Below are positions 51,531 through 63,869 of a DNA stretch of 64,000 bases, in pieces. Position numbers and translations under genes: made by a program. The stretch lies in contig NC_132972.1 in assembly GCF_047496725.1 (NCBI RefSeq), forward strand, positions 97,501 to 161,500, in the 5' to 3' direction. This stretch comes from Anoplolepis gracilipes. Its lineage: Eukaryota; Arthropoda; Insecta; Hymenoptera; Formicidae. Under the pieces are notes generated by a model. The model did no database searches and had not been told where the DNA came from. It saw only the letters and a list, made by a program, of their open reading frames with translations. Numbering within the stretch: position 1 is the stretch's first letter; every line of letters begins with the position of its first letter.

Positions 51531-51856
51531 GTTATTCTTGACAAGCATGAGTTTCCCGAGCATGACCACATATCAATTCATTTGTTAAGTCAAACTTTAT
51601 TTTTAACTAATATTAATATTTATACGTGATTAATAATAAGAAAATCTAAAGATTCTTAAACACTTATTTATTTGTATTAAATCTATTGTATCTTCTAATA
51701 ATAAAAATGTATCGAAGCATCAATATTTTTAGGATAAACTATAATTTTCTTTAAAAGATTTTTATGAATTATATTTTAAGATGAAAATATATATCCTCCT
51801 CTTTACAAAGCCTTTTTTAAAGATTATTTTGAAAATATATTTATTAATATACATTC

Positions 51857-51912
<56 letters not shown>

Positions 51913-52360
51913 TTTATATGTTAAATGAGTTAGAACTAATATTTGTTTTAATATTTTTTTTTTCAAGTTTCAACAATTGGAATGTATGTAAGTCTAAAAA
52001 AAATATCAAACATATTTCGAATATTTAAAAAAGACTTAAAGTGTCCTCAAGTGTCAAAGAATAATCTTGTAATATTATTATATACTACACGGTTGCATTT
52101 TTTTGCTTAATTATTTATTTATTTAGCATTTCGACAACAATAAATGATATAAGAAAAACAACTTTCGACGTTCGAATTAACCCACTTTCGACAAAATTAA
52201 TATCTAATTTCGTTGATCCATTCATACGTAATGGACATCAGTCTCATTAATATTTCTCAACACAGCTCGATGTGCGTCTTCAAGTAATTGCTTCAATTAG
52301 CGTCGTAATTGACTGCATAAAATATTAAACAAACTTAATTATTGTTGTTTGCTATTCTAT
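51531..52360. other. AT-rich spacer with (TA)n
   Basis: TA array at 51865-51909. Otherwise nothing recognised. Confidence 0.55.
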
Positions 52361-52544
52361 AATTTACACGTTGGCGGATGTTTTAAAAAATTAATTAGGA
52401 CTGATGAGAAAAATACATTATAATTATTTCTCTTGCGTAACTTATCGTAAAATTTACACGTTGGCGGATGTTTTAAAAAATTAATTAGGACTGATGAGAA
52501 AAATACATTATAATTATTTCTCTTGCGTAACTTATCGTAAAATT
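52361..52544. repeat. exact 90-bp tandem duplication
   Basis: 52361-52450 and 52451-52540 are identical, and identity continues four bases into the next sequence. The unit starts AATTTACACGTTGGCGGATG. Exact identity in drifting AT-rich DNA points to a very recent duplication or an assembly error. Confidence 0.97.
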
Positions 52545-52702
52545 ACAACAAAGTTGTAATCTTTTAAAAACAAATTTTTATATCAAAGAAGCATTAATTA
52601 TATATTTATTATAGTCACGTGCATTATAAACCGTTATTTTTAATATATCTATTTACACGAATAGGTGTTTTTGAGCCTGAAAGTAAGCAAAGTGATTAGT
52701 TG

Positions 52703-52707
<5 letters not shown>

Positions 52708-52734
<27 letters not shown>
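52708..52734. repeat. (TA)n microsatellite
   Basis: Pure TA run. Confidence 0.93.
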
Positions 52735-52735
<1 letters not shown>

Positions 52736-53595
52736 CGCATCTTTCCTATCTTCATTTCAATGTTCCAATGGTACCCAAACTTTTTTCGAAACAAACTATT
52801 GCTTTTATTGTGAACTAAAACTGAAACTCATTTGATTGTAATCAAGAGACGGAAATGATAAATTTCCATATACCTATACTGGTGTTCCTGGTGAGTATCA
52901 TTCTGTTGTACTTAATTTCTTACGTTGAATCATCGAAAAAACATTTACAATTAGTTTCACGCAGCTAAACTTGACAAACGTCATATATGCTTAACTATAA
53001 CATCATGTCTTTATTGTTTTATAAATCAATGAAAAAAGTTTATTTGAAATTAATGTATCTTTGCGTACATATTTAATAAGGTAGTTTATTATTCAATATC
53101 TTTATAAGAGAAGATTTTTAATTGACTTTCAAATATGTCAATTATTCTTCAACATCTAATTTAAATATTCTAATATGAAATATATGAAATAATAGTTTTG
53201 CAGGAAATAAATGAATTAAAGGAATATTATTGTCGTAAAATGTTGATAGAGAGAAAGAAAAAGAGAAAAAGAGAAAAGGAGAAAAAAATTAAAAATATTA
53301 TATACATAAATATTTAAATCATCTTTAAGAAAAATCGAAAATTTTAAATTGATTTTTTTTCAACTTATCACTCTTTGTGAAAGTTAAAATGTTACAGAGA
53401 TAAAAAATATAGAAAATGTAGAAAAGAATATTTCTTGGTTTTTTAATCTCTAAGTTTACACATTAGGAAATCGTAATTTAGCAGACTGATTGTGAGTTTA
53501 CCGGTAATTGAACGCGTATATTTTCCATACATGTATGTATTTTATTTGTTATTGAAAAATAAGATGCACGGTGATACATTACATTAATTTTTAAA
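52735..53595. other. AT-rich spacer
   Basis: No supported feature. Confidence 0.55.
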
Positions 53596-53599
53596 GCTA

Positions 53600-54160
53600 G
53601 ACATAATCGTTTGAGGTTTCCTCGCTTCCCCTGTGTAGAAACCCCGTCCGACTAATTGCGCGCATTCTTGCAGTTATCGCGTTACGAGTGAGCGCCGAGC
53701 GCCGAGCGCCGAGCGCGCGCCAAGAAACGGAGAGGAGGGAGGTATACGGCGGCAAATTAATATATCCGCTTTTTAATCCCAATGTAGAGGTTAATTCCAG
53801 CCGAGGGAGACAAAAAAATGAGATAACGTGGGGGCCACGCGACAGGAAGACCGGTCTCTTGTCCGCCCTGAAAAAGCAAGTCCCTCCTTTCTTCGCTACC
53901 TCCTTTTAAGTCTCCTTCTTCGCAACTCCTTCTGCGCTTTACCTCTCTCAAGGCATGACGATAATCACGTAATAACACGAGCGATTAATCAATTAAAAAC
54001 GACGAAAGTCACGAGTCCCCTCTGAATCTCGTGGCGCACACTATTACGAGGCAGCGCCGTCGTGTCCTCGGTGGTCCACGTTCCAAGATTTTACGACAAT
54101 GATGGGGATCTTAAATTGCGTTTAAGTGGGTGGCGCACTAGATTTATTTCGACCAGGCAT
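53600..54160. other. GC-rich island
   Basis: Contains (GAGCGCC)3 plus GAGCGCG at 53690-53717. Frames of 61-73 codons on both strands are unsupported. A splice-acceptor-like ATTCTTGCAG lies at about 53664-53673. A candidate regulatory or promoter region. Confidence 0.45.
53690..53717. repeat. heptamer array (GAGCGCC)4
   Basis: Three perfect copies and one GAGCGCG. Confidence 0.93.
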
Positions 54161-54179
54161 GTATTTTCATTATTTTCAT

Positions 54180-54215
54180 AGGTTGGTGCAACGGTAAAGT
54201 TCTTATCGGTGTAAC
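54180..54215 (+). mobile_element. mariner-like terminal repeat fragment
   Basis: TAGGTTGGTGCAACGGTAAA followed by GTTCTTATCGG resembles mariner-family inverted-repeat ends (TTAGGTTGGTGCAAAAGTAA type). It is preceded by CA/TA. No opposite end and no transposase were seen, so it is a fragment at best. Confidence 0.4.
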
Positions 54216-54839
54216 ATTCAGCCCTACTTTCAACTTACCGAATTGATTTTTATATTTGACAATGAGAGGAGATATATTATATTATAATATATTTATGATA
54301 CATTACTCTAATAAGCAAATTAATGCAATTTATTTAATTAATAAACTCTGCAGATTTTCTTAACTGCATTCATTTACTTATCAAATCTTGCATTGCAATT
54401 TGTTTATTATTATTAGTACTTGAGATAAAAAATTCACTTTTCTTTCTTTCTCCATTAAATAAAAAATAGTATATACAATTTATATATTGTAATAAAAAAG
54501 TTCTATAATATGTATATACAAATTTTATAATGCAGATGCCCATGCGTCGTTTGGTGGATTTCGCGTAAAAGAAGAAAAGCTCTCTTTATCTCTATTGTCA
54601 TAAATGACATGTCGCAAGATATTAGTATTATAAAAAATAAAAAAAGTAAAAAATGAGTTAAAAAACATAGAAATAGTGTTTGCAAAGATGGGTATATATA
54701 CATATTACATTGTATTATAAAGTCTTTAGTATTTTTACTGACGCTGAGAGGATTAATTATATAGGAGAGCAGGAATGTAGAGAGAGAAACTCTGTCATTT
54801 CCAAGCTGTCGGCTCGAAATCCCTTTAACCAACGAATTC
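54216..54839. other. AT-rich spacer
   Basis: A 113-codon minus frame (54503-54844) is hydrophobic and AT-driven. Not called. Confidence 0.45.
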
Positions 54840-55400
54840 TCCACGCTCTTGAATCCTTCCCTCAGTCATCGCGCACTCACTCTCGGGGAGAGAGTGGCGC
54901 ATCTTCTGTCTTTGGCTAGAATTCGTACCACAAAGAACGAGAAGAGGTATATGTCGGTAGAAAAAAAGATATCGTCCGCGAACATCGGAGCACGCGCGGG
55001 TAAAACATTATAATCTCTCTTTTTCTCTTTCTCTTTCTCTTTCTCTAGATCCATAAGAGGCAGGACGTCGAGAAGAAAAGGGGCGGAGGGGGACGAGACG
55101 CGAGATGGGCAGCGGGGGGATTTATTTTATGGCGTGTAATCCCCCGTGTCGAGGTGCGAAAGGGCTGTAACTCTTTTGTTGGCACCACGGGGTGTCCGCG
55201 CTTCCAAAGCAACCGCTAACTAATTCCTCCTGTGAATGCTCGGTCCTTATATCTTTAAGCGTTCTTCACACCCCACGTTTCGTTCATTCGTCCGGCGCGG
55301 CGACGCGATCGCGTACGTGTCCACAACATGAACGATGTACCATACATACGCGTGTGCCTGAACGAATCGATTCGCGGGAAAATTGCTGTCCATATTAAAA
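54840..55400. other. GC-rich island
   Basis: Contains a CTTTCT tract (55015-55047) and GGGGGATT/AATCCCCC arms at 55115-55145 that include a TAATCC homeodomain-type site. Open frames of 62-79 codons are not convincing. Confidence 0.4.
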
Positions 55401-55714
55401 AAGTTGTCGTTCTGTTGAAAATGGAAAGATTCAATGTGATTCGGTGATTATGCGAATATACAGAGAGAATAGGGAAAAATAATCCTTCAAATAAATATCG
55501 AAAAATTATTGACTAGCGTAAAAGATATGGAATTGAAAGCCAAGAAAAAAAGAGAATGAGAGAACAGTCTCTCTTGTATTGTGCTTTTTTTTTTGCAAAA
55601 GATACAATTGTCAAAGATATAAATATATATTTCAATATTTATCAATGTCTTTCGTAGCGAGTTTTGTATCTAATATGCCTAGAGCTCGAACACATATTGT
55701 TTCTCTCTTGTGTA

Positions 55715-55720
<6 letters not shown>
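55401..55720. other. AT-rich spacer
   Basis: Nothing recognised. Confidence 0.5.

Positions 55721-55771
<51 letters not shown>
55721..55771. repeat. (GA)n microsatellite
   Basis: Pure GA run followed by AAAGGGGGGGGG. Confidence 0.96.
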
Positions 55772-55775
<4 letters not shown>

Positions 55776-55929
55776 GGGGGGGGAGAGAATTGTGTAAGTT
55801 TTAATATTTTGTATATAATGTTACCATTTTTTTCATCACTTTCAATATATTTAATGCATTCAATATACAAGATGCTGAAATTTGTTTACTTGTTTTTAAG
55901 TACATACACCTATATGTATAGTATTCTGT

Positions 55930-56300
55930 GCGATAACGTCGAGATTTAGTACGGTTAAATTCCCCGCTGAGCAAAACAGCTCGCGCGTGCAAAGAGCTGT
56001 GTCTTCGATGTGTCTGCGTTTTAATGCATTAAACGAGCCACTTGCTCGCCCTATTCTTCCAGCGGTATGCGCGCATATACTCGCACGTGGACACGTCGTT
56101 CGCTGACGATGACGATGACGATGACGGTCGCTGAAGCTGAAGTCGCCGTCGCGTGCATCTCTTTCCCTGTGCGAGCTTCCTGCATCTTGCGAGTGGGCGT
56201 CCCTCGCTATCGTTTCTGCGTACAAACAAAAGCGCAAAATGCGCGTCTCTGCTTAAAGTCCATCCGGTAATCAGGTACAGTGCATCCAATCACGTGTATA
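55930..56300. other. GC-rich island with (GACGAT)n
   Basis: GACGAT array at 56105-56126. A 113-codon and an 86-codon minus frame and two plus frames overlap. The simple repeat gives Ser- or Arg/His-rich stretches. None is called coding. Confidence 0.4.
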
Positions 56301-56775
56301 ACAGTCTTGTTGTCGTTCAGTTATCACAAGCATTGAATATAAATCAAATTAAAGCTGCTGAGAAGGAGAAAATAACGAATGTTGATGTTGTGTTAAATTA
56401 TCGAATGAAGAAATAAAAAGAAATTAACGATGAAGAAGCGATATCAAAACGAGCGATGCAATTTTTCTCTAAAATATTTAATTCATATAAAGACGTAAAC
56501 ACAAATGTTTTCTAAATGTTTTCAATTTTTTTTTATTCTTGTAATTTTCTAGATTTTCCAATTTCTATTTTTGTAACAAATAAAAAGAATTGATGAATGA
56601 ATAAAAAAAATAAGTAAAGATATATATATATATATAAGTATATAAAAAAAAATTGAAAAAATAAACGTGAAACGTATATTCTTCTTAATTTGTAAAATAT
56701 CAAATTTATGCTCTGATCCTCTTGTGAGATTGCGAAAGAAACTATTTTATGATTAATTTCGCGGTAATGCGGGTA
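56301..56775. other. AT-rich spacer
   Basis: No supported feature. Confidence 0.5.
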
Positions 56776-57080
56776 ATTTTTAGTCATCATGATTTGCGCG
56801 ACGCGGGGTCATCGAGAGTCGAGTAGCTGATGGGGAGCGCACGCGGGGGCGCATCTTGTTGCGTGCACTGCGTGTACCCCGTATATACGAGAGGCAGAGT
56901 TATGCCAAAAGTAATCCGTCGAGACGAAATGTAAAGTCACCCTTCGAGCTACGCGGGTACCGTGACTAATCGATGAGTACGCAGCCGGTCGCGTATGGGT
57001 CGAATCGAATTCGAGCCGTGTGCTTGGTCCATGCACGCGTTTCCCACTCGCTTACGAATCGCGACGTTTACAGCGTAGTG
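56776..57080. other. GC-rich island
   Basis: CpG-containing block. A 75-codon minus frame starts with GTG and has no motif. Confidence 0.4.
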
Positions 57081-57168
57081 CGTTTATGATCATGTCTAAT
57101 GTAATACAAATTTTCTTCTTTTCTTATTGTTAAATGTATAAAAAGGTTTAGCTGCATGCGCGCGCATA

Positions 57169-57195
57169 TATTATTATTATTATTATTATTATTAT
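57169..57195. repeat. (ATT)n microsatellite
   Basis: Nine trinucleotide units. Confidence 0.95.
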
Positions 57196-57880
57196 CTGAT
57201 TAAATTGTGGTTAGTATTCTAAAATTAAATTTCGTTAGGTTACACTTTATCCTATTTACTTGCATTGCGACTAACTTAATTTTATTATTAAATATATACA
57301 TGTATGTACATACATATCCATATATGTATACATACATTTATCGGATATATATGTATTTTAAAGGGTAGTAATTATACATTTATTATATGTATATATCAAT
57401 GGCAGAACAATCAGATTATCGGCAATGTATTTTTGCGTGATTTGTAATGAAAGCTGACAATGACTTGATATATCATAGGTACATGTATTAATAATCAAGG
57501 AAATAATGAAAAGACCAATGCAGGAGAATAATCGAGAACACGGTAGATGGTAAAAAGTCAAAAACTTTTCCATGAAAATTTAATTACATAGTCGTTCTTC
57601 CCCTCATTTGTTACCAAAAACTATCTATCGCAAAATTTAGTTCCACGACATTTTATATGGAATAACTTTTTAATATTTTATGTAGCATAACTTTTTTCTT
57701 AGTAAATTTGTTAGTGGCAGCAAGTTTAAGAATTGAAAAATTTTCTACAAGAACAGCTCAACCATGTGAGCAGATTATCAAACTTAAGTTTTTATTTTGA
57801 AACGTAATTGTCTTCAAATTACATTTTTCACTTTTTTCTCTTTGTAAAAACTTGTTCAATTATGATTGAGTATTCGCGCG
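57196..57880. other. AT-rich spacer
   Basis: Contains ACATGTATGTACATAC-type quasi-palindromes at 57297-57350. No gene. Confidence 0.5.
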
Positions 57881-57889
57881 TTTACAATT

Positions 57890-58316
57890 TTATATCGATG
57901 GCGAGAAGAAGACTTCCGGCCGTAAATTTTCGCGAAATGTCTTCGTTCAATTGAATCGGTCAATTCTAGGGAGAAAAACGGTGGCATCCGGCGCACGCCG
58001 CGAGGTTAAGTAGACGACCTCGTATCCTGGGTCTTGCTTGGACCCAGAGTCTTATTAGCGGCCGCGGTCGTGGGTCAAACTCCTTGACTCGCGATCACGA
58101 CCAGCTGCCCCCTAGACAACTTGACAATTATTGCTGTTTGTATTGTTTTACGCGCGCGATGTGTAGTACGCGTATATACACCCGGCACACCGGCACAAGT
58201 CTCATTCATATTTTCTCCTTCATAAACTCTATGAATTTCCGGAATGCGCTTCGGACTATCCAACGCTATATTAATGAATGGCCGCAAGAAAGATTCTCCA
58301 AATTTATTTTATAATA
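57890..58316. other. GC-rich island with frames on both strands
   Basis: Minus: about 70 codons (58075-58287) reading like protein (PFINIALDSPKRIPEIHRVY). Plus: 76 codons (58084-58314) ending NALRTIQRYINEWPQERFSK and a stop. AATTTGGAG at about 58305 could be a minus-strand acceptor. Both look plausible, so strand and coding status are unresolved. Confidence 0.3.
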
Positions 58317-59024
58317 AAATCTGAGTCGATTTATATTTTTGCAAACAATATAAATAATAGTAGAAAAATTTTATTGTTTTTTTTTTTTTTTTTAATTCTC
58401 TCTCTGATTTTATTATATAGAATTTAATTTGTTATAAAATAAGAGAGAATTTTGGTTACGGATTATATTTATATATTTATATTGATAATATAAAAAAAAT
58501 TACGCATGAGTTATTTATTTCTAGAAACTTATTGTTATTGTATAAATATGCATATAGTGTATATACATATTTATATGATACAGTAGTATAATTATTAAAA
58601 GTCGCACACACACAATAAGCACACATATTAAATGAGGCATATTTATTTAGACGTTTATTTTAAAAATTTGACCGCAATATATACAGTGCAAATGCATCAT
58701 ACATAGTGGTGGTAGGTTTCCGTTTGTTCATTTATTCGCTTTGCAGTTAATACACACAAGTCGTGTTACTCATTTATTGCACCATTCAGGAATACCGCGT
58801 CAATGATGCAAGTTATTGCTTAAACGTGCCAAGGCTATAATCCCTCGTCTCTTTCTTCTTATCGACTTTTTGCAAATTGTGTGAACGAGGCGAAGCTAAT
58901 TATTTCGCTGTAACTTCAATTTTCCATACATAGCATTTGTTTCGACACAATATCTTTTCTCACAGTTACTTTCGTCAATCATCGATTGACTCGGAATGAC
59001 CGTAACCTCACACGCGAGTCTAGT
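58317..59024. other. AT-rich spacer
   Basis: Poly-T run at about 58377-58393 and moderate GC at 58730-58980. No feature called. Confidence 0.45.
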
Positions 59025-59264
59025 ATGTATTATACATACATGCTACTCCTCGTGGTATGCGCTGCATTTGAACGAGACACTTTAACTGAACTGTTCCCCC
59101 ACATATTACTGCAAATTTACACGGTAAGTGGACATTTGTTCACTTTATCGTCGCTGAAAATTGACAATCAAACACTGATTCTACGTGATATTTCTGCGAT
59201 GGCACGAATATTTCAAGGACACGATGATTATTATCAATTAATTTTTAGACATTACGATGCATAG
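59025..59264 (+). CDS. candidate small secreted or membrane-anchored protein
   Basis: An ATG at 59025 starts a 79-codon frame ending with TAG at 59262-59264. The N-terminus (MYYTYMLLLVVCAAFE) is signal-peptide-like. The rest is mixed with acidic and hydrophobic residues (LSSLKIDNQTLILRDISAMA). ACG|GTAAGT at 59124 is a near-consensus splice donor inside the frame, so the true exon might end there. Codon use is not repeat-driven. No family recognised. Frames of this length do occur by chance in 64 kb, so confidence is low. Confidence 0.27.
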   Translation: MYYTYMLLLVVCAAFERDTLTELFPHILLQIYTVSGHLFTLSSLKIDNQTLILRDISAMARIFQGHDDYYQLIFRHYDA

Positions 59265-60351
59265 GTATATAAAAAAATTTTAAAGATTTTTTTCTATCAA
59301 AGAGCGTTACTTTCGTTGCTATGTCAAGATAATGAATCGTATAAAAGGATCAGAGATTTTTTTATGCATCTTTGTAGACAATAAATAATGTTTGCGTTTG
59401 AACTGTTGACTTATATCCGTTCCGAAACCGTGTCTAATATATAGGATACACACACAGCTTGTAAGAGAAATTGCGCACAATTCCAGAAAAATTGAATGTG
59501 CATTAATTCTTTAAAATAAGTTTAGAAATGTCTTTGATATATGTTAGGCATCTTTACTGAACAATATTTTAATTCATTTACTACTTTTGCTATAAGATAA
59601 TGCAGTTTTTTTCAGCAATTCAATTTTGCGCAAACTTTTCTATAACTAAGCAGATGAGACACAGATTGTGCTCGTGGGTAAAAGAGATTGCGCATAGATG
59701 AGAAAGATGATTTTTGGTTTTGTACAAATAAATGTAAATTACATATCTTTATTAAAATTTATTAGAATTTGTTTTATTATTACAAATACAATACATAATA
59801 ATGATTATAATCATAAATTGAAAAATAATATAAAAATTATTTTATTGTTTCAAGAAAATTAAGTAGACTTTAATGAAGAAAAGAAACACAAACAAGAGTA
59901 ATATTTTGCACGAGAAAAAGAGCTGAAGAGAAAATTAAAAATTGCCTGTTTTATTTTATGCATTTTGTTCTTTATGTAAAATATAAATAAATGTAGTAAA
60001 TAGGTAAGGTAAAAACAAAAAGAGTATACATTATTTTTTGTTTGATTTGAAAATAAATTAAGTAAACATGTTTATTTTAATGTCTCCTCTCATTGAAATA
60101 AACGAAATCTCTGCGCAAACTTTTTTACCTTGTGCTTGCGCAAATTAACTGTTTATTGAATAGAAAAGATTTGCGCATTCATGTGATATACAATATAAAA
60201 CAAACAAATATGCAGGGTTTAAAATTCTAGTTTTCCAATCCAAGAAAAGTGCTTTGCTGTGAAAAAACATTAACAACCGATAACAAGTGGCACAAAATCT
60301 GCAACCATTAAAATAATATGATTACTTTTTTAACATTTTTAAATTGAGCCT

Positions 60352-60354
<3 letters not shown>
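59265..60354. other. AT-rich spacer
   Basis: No supported feature. Confidence 0.55.

Positions 60355-60392
<38 letters not shown>
60355..60392. repeat. (GA)n microsatellite
   Basis: Pure GA run. Confidence 0.95.
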
Positions 60393-60395
<3 letters not shown>

Positions 60396-60840
60396 GCAAA
60401 AAATCGTCTTAACAACTACATTTTCGGAATATTTTTCACAATTTCTGAGAATTAATTACGATATATTTAAAAAACTGCTTTAATCGTGTGCTACATAAAC
60501 ACGTTGCTGATCGTCGTATTAAAGAACAGAATTATCGGTAGATTAGTCATCAATAAAATATTGTACGAGTAGTCAGTAATTGATTAAAATTGTGATACGC
60601 GTACATCCGGACGGACTTTTGCTACAGTAATTGAAATATAGTCATTTTCATTTTCATAATATTATTAAATTTGTAAGAAACATATCAAATTAATTGAAAA
60701 GAATCTCAAAACAAGAAAATATTTAAATACTTACATATTATAAATATTTAAATACTTAAATACAACCTTTATTAATTTTTATTTCATCACGTAATAAATG
60801 ATTATGTTAAAAATCTTTTTTACGTGTGAGTTGTTATAAA
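60393..60840. other. AT-rich spacer
   Basis: Nothing recognised. Confidence 0.55.
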
Positions 60841-60879
60841 ATCGGATAAATGATTGCGAACGGAGATAGCATTGGGAGG

Positions 60880-61270
60880 AGCGACAAAAAAATTATATGT
60901 AGTGGGTGGCACGCGCCCGATGCCGTAACTTTAATACAAACGCTTAACGGGCTCAGTGTAATGTGAGACACACCGGAAGGGACGTCAGCCGAGTGTCACT
61001 CAGTCATTCAGCCGACTCCGCTCTCTCGTTTCGTGGCTAACTCCTCTCTTTCTCTTTCTTTCTCTTTATCTATCTATCTCTTTTTCGATAAAGTACTGCA
61101 CGAGTATAAAGCGTGCATGCATACGCACGCGCGCTCTTATTGCGCGAGAGAGGAAATCAAAATACATCAGAGAGATAGAGAGAGAGAGAGACAGCGAGCA
61201 CGAGTCTTATCCCTGATATTAATTTATCCTTTTGCTTTCTCTCTCTCTCTCTCTTTCTCTCTCTTTAAAT
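60880..61270. other. possible promoter-like region with CT and GA tracts
   Basis: 60900-61040 is GC-richer and contains several TCAGT words, the insect initiator motif, at about 60953, 60998 and 61009. TTTAATA occurs upstream at 60931. CT/GA tracts follow (61045-61080, 61166-61192, 61236-61266). The 95-codon plus frame over them is repeat-driven. Confidence 0.2.
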
Positions 61271-62552
61271 ATATAAATAATATATTTTTGATGAGAATAT
61301 TTACACTAGAACCTAACTGAAAAAAATGCAAAATTTATGTTTATATGGAATGTTAAAAATTTTGCTTTGGTCGTATGAAAATTAGCGACAAAATAGGAAA
61401 TATCTCAAATGAATCCATTGTGTATGCATATGCAAGCTCAAAATGTGTGTGTAGATAGGTATGCATCTCTGGATTATCTCTTGGATTATCAATGAGAAAT
61501 TCGTTGAAACTTTATATCGAGTGGCACTACATGTATACTTGAAGATGATGACGAGATTATAGAGTAGCACAGTAGCAGATTCACTAGTTTAAATGGTCAT
61601 TTATATTGTTGGATACGAGAGAGGAAGAAAAGAAGAGAAGAAACGACAAAGATACGAGCCTTGATTGTACTTTAATTCGCTTTCTATCTCTCTCATTTCT
61701 CCGCGGTCTATTCTGCCCACGTAACGAGTCGGTTGATGTTTAAGCAGGAAGTGCAGCCTAAGGGAACCAGTCTTGACTTTCATTGGCGAGAAAATTTTTA
61801 ATCGAGTCGTTGGTTACATTTAAATAGTCCGCTACGAATGATACTTGCAAAGAACACACATTTCTATATCGAGGAGATAAGACTATAGATGTTGCGAATT
61901 TATTTCACAATGTTTTTTGCTTCCTCGTAGAGTCTCTGCTAGATGTAATGTGTATTTCTATTATATGCATAAATAGAAAATCTAGGAAATAGCACCGCCT
62001 ATGTTTATACCCTCACCGAGAAGAACGGAAGCCGTTCGTTGGGCAAAGAACTCTATTGCGTCAACCAATTAATCTTACCCGTTTGTCTTTGTAAGGTTTC
62101 TAAGACCCACCAAAGTTTAATTCGAATTGTTTGTCAACTCTGCGCACAATAACAAGAGCATCAGTCACTATGGGGATCAGGATCAGTTGTTGATCGATAA
62201 TTGATTTGTCTATTTTATTATAGGTACATACTCTCGTTGTCTCGTTTTATACTGTAATATTTAAAAATTATAAAATTGTTGAGAAAAAAATGATAGAATA
62301 TTAATATGAGAAAGAGATGATAACATAAATACATACTGACAAAGTACAGTAAGTATTTTATACAAATTTCAGTTAAGATGAAAAAAAAAAAAATAATAGT
62401 AAAATATCAAGGGCTGTGTGTATGTGTACAATGTGTGATTAAGATACAGTCTAAATCGCGCAGCAATTTCCTTTCGATCGTGATACACGACCGTGGTCGC
62501 ATGCAACATTTCTGCGGGAATTCCCAAGAAACAATTATTCGCCTAAACGAAG
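61271..62552. other. spacer
   Basis: AT-rich with moderate-GC patches at 61610-61800 and 62000-62200. No gene called. Confidence 0.5.
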
Positions 62553-62747
62553 TTAATTGAAGCCATTCAAGATCGTGGCGAGCAAGTCGGTGTCGGCTGG
62601 TGTGACGTAGAGTGTGGCTAGAGGACGAGCGCGGGACGTAAATGGCGTTTCGCCGAGTTTACTCGTCGTAAACGAGTGACCGCCGCTGTCGCCGTCGCCG
62701 TCGCCGTCGCCGCGTGCGCCGACTTGTAATAAAGCTGAATGAAGCAT
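62553..62747 (-). CDS. candidate coding frame, unknown protein
   Basis: An ATG at 62747 (minus) opens 64 codons to TAA at 62553. The segment is GC-rich and third positions are mostly G or C. After a short hydrophobic start it has a GDGDGDGD run encoded by a GGCGAC array (about 62685-62712), then an ordinary C-terminal part (PLATLYVTPADTDLLATILN). CTTTATTACAAG is a weak alternative acceptor. It could be a small gene, a terminal exon or chance. Family not recognised. Confidence 0.28.
   Translation of the reverse strand: MLHSALLQVGARGDGDGDGDSGGHSFTTSKLGETPFTSRARPLATLYVTPADTDLLATILNGFN
62685..62712. repeat. (GTCGCC)n array
   Basis: Four to five hexamer copies, CpG-rich. Confidence 0.93.
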
Positions 62748-63059
62748 GTGTACGACGCATTGTAGCGTCGTATATGTATATGTATTTTTCTCCTCTTACG
62801 TCTATGAACCGCGCTTTATTCAATACGATATAATACGGTATATATTAAATTTTCAATCGCTATCACATTCCATCTTTTCCCCACTTCCTTTCCACTCTTA
62901 TTATCAGTCTATATACATTTCACTATTCTGATGGTTCTTTTTGACAATGTTTCAAATTTTGTTTCAAAGAATTGGAAAGAGATTGAATACAATTTCGTAC
63001 ATGTTTCTCAATTGCCTCACGTTCAAATGCAAATTAATCTGAAATAAAATGCATAAAAT

Positions 63060-63060
<1 letters not shown>
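62748..63060. other. AT-rich spacer
   Basis: Nothing recognised. Confidence 0.5.

Positions 63061-63062
<2 letters not shown>

Positions 63063-63106
<44 letters not shown>
63063..63106. repeat. (CT)n microsatellite
   Basis: Pure CT run of about 44 bp. Confidence 0.97.
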
Positions 63107-63110
<4 letters not shown>

Positions 63111-63367
63111 AAAAATCAACTTTTAAAAATCTGTTTAAAAATCGTCTGTAAAATTCTTACTTTGCAATTATGGAAATTGGTACATAAATTTTCAAACGCT
63201 GATTTATTTTTGACTTGTACATATATTTGTATATTTTTTCAAACTTTAATTTAAATGTTTCTGATAATGTGATATACTATACTAACCGTTTACATATGTA
63301 TATACTAATAAATGTGTTTAATGCATATATGTATATGTATGATTTGATCTTATCTGAAAAATATCTA

Positions 63368-63416
<49 letters not shown>

Positions 63417-63600
63417 ATTCGTTATCAATCCTCTGGCGACTGTCGCAACAATCTGTTGTGATGTAAAAAATTTTTATTAATATATAAATGTAAGTATTTG
63501 TCGATTTGTAAAATTTATCACACGTAATAGATAAATAAGGTATATAATATTCGAGCGGTCATCGCGTTGATCGTTAATCCTCTCTCAATACATTTTTCAT
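63107..63600. other. AT-rich spacer with (TA)n
   Basis: TA array at 63369-63408. No gene. Confidence 0.5.
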
Positions 63601-63869
63601 CTCTCTCTCTCTTTCCTCTTTCTCTCCCTCCGACGCGACGTTCATTCCCATACTCTCTTCGACGCAGTTTTTCTCTCGGTTGCTTCTCCACGTAACGTGT
63701 TGCGTCTTGCTTGCATCTTGGTGTTGAGTCGACCGCGACTGCTCATTCATTCATCCATTCGACGAGCCTTCATTCATTCATTCGTTTAACACTTTTGTGC
63801 CACGCGGAGATACGGGTCTTGTGTCGCAGCGCGTAGCGCTTGGGAACCTCTTTAACTGTTTTGTATAAC
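63601..63869 (+). promoter_or_regulatory. possible promoter or 5' UTR region
   Basis: GC-richer block with a CT tract (63600-63630) and TTCATTCATTCATTC tetranucleotide repeats at 63744-63782. Pyrimidine-rich, low-complexity leader-like DNA immediately before the short ATG frame at 63870. This is inference from composition only. Confidence 0.2.

Noticed and set aside
52400..52540. CTGATGAG in the 90-bp tandem units as a hammerhead ribozyme core
   Set aside because: A hairpin follows, but the required CGAAA segment is missing.
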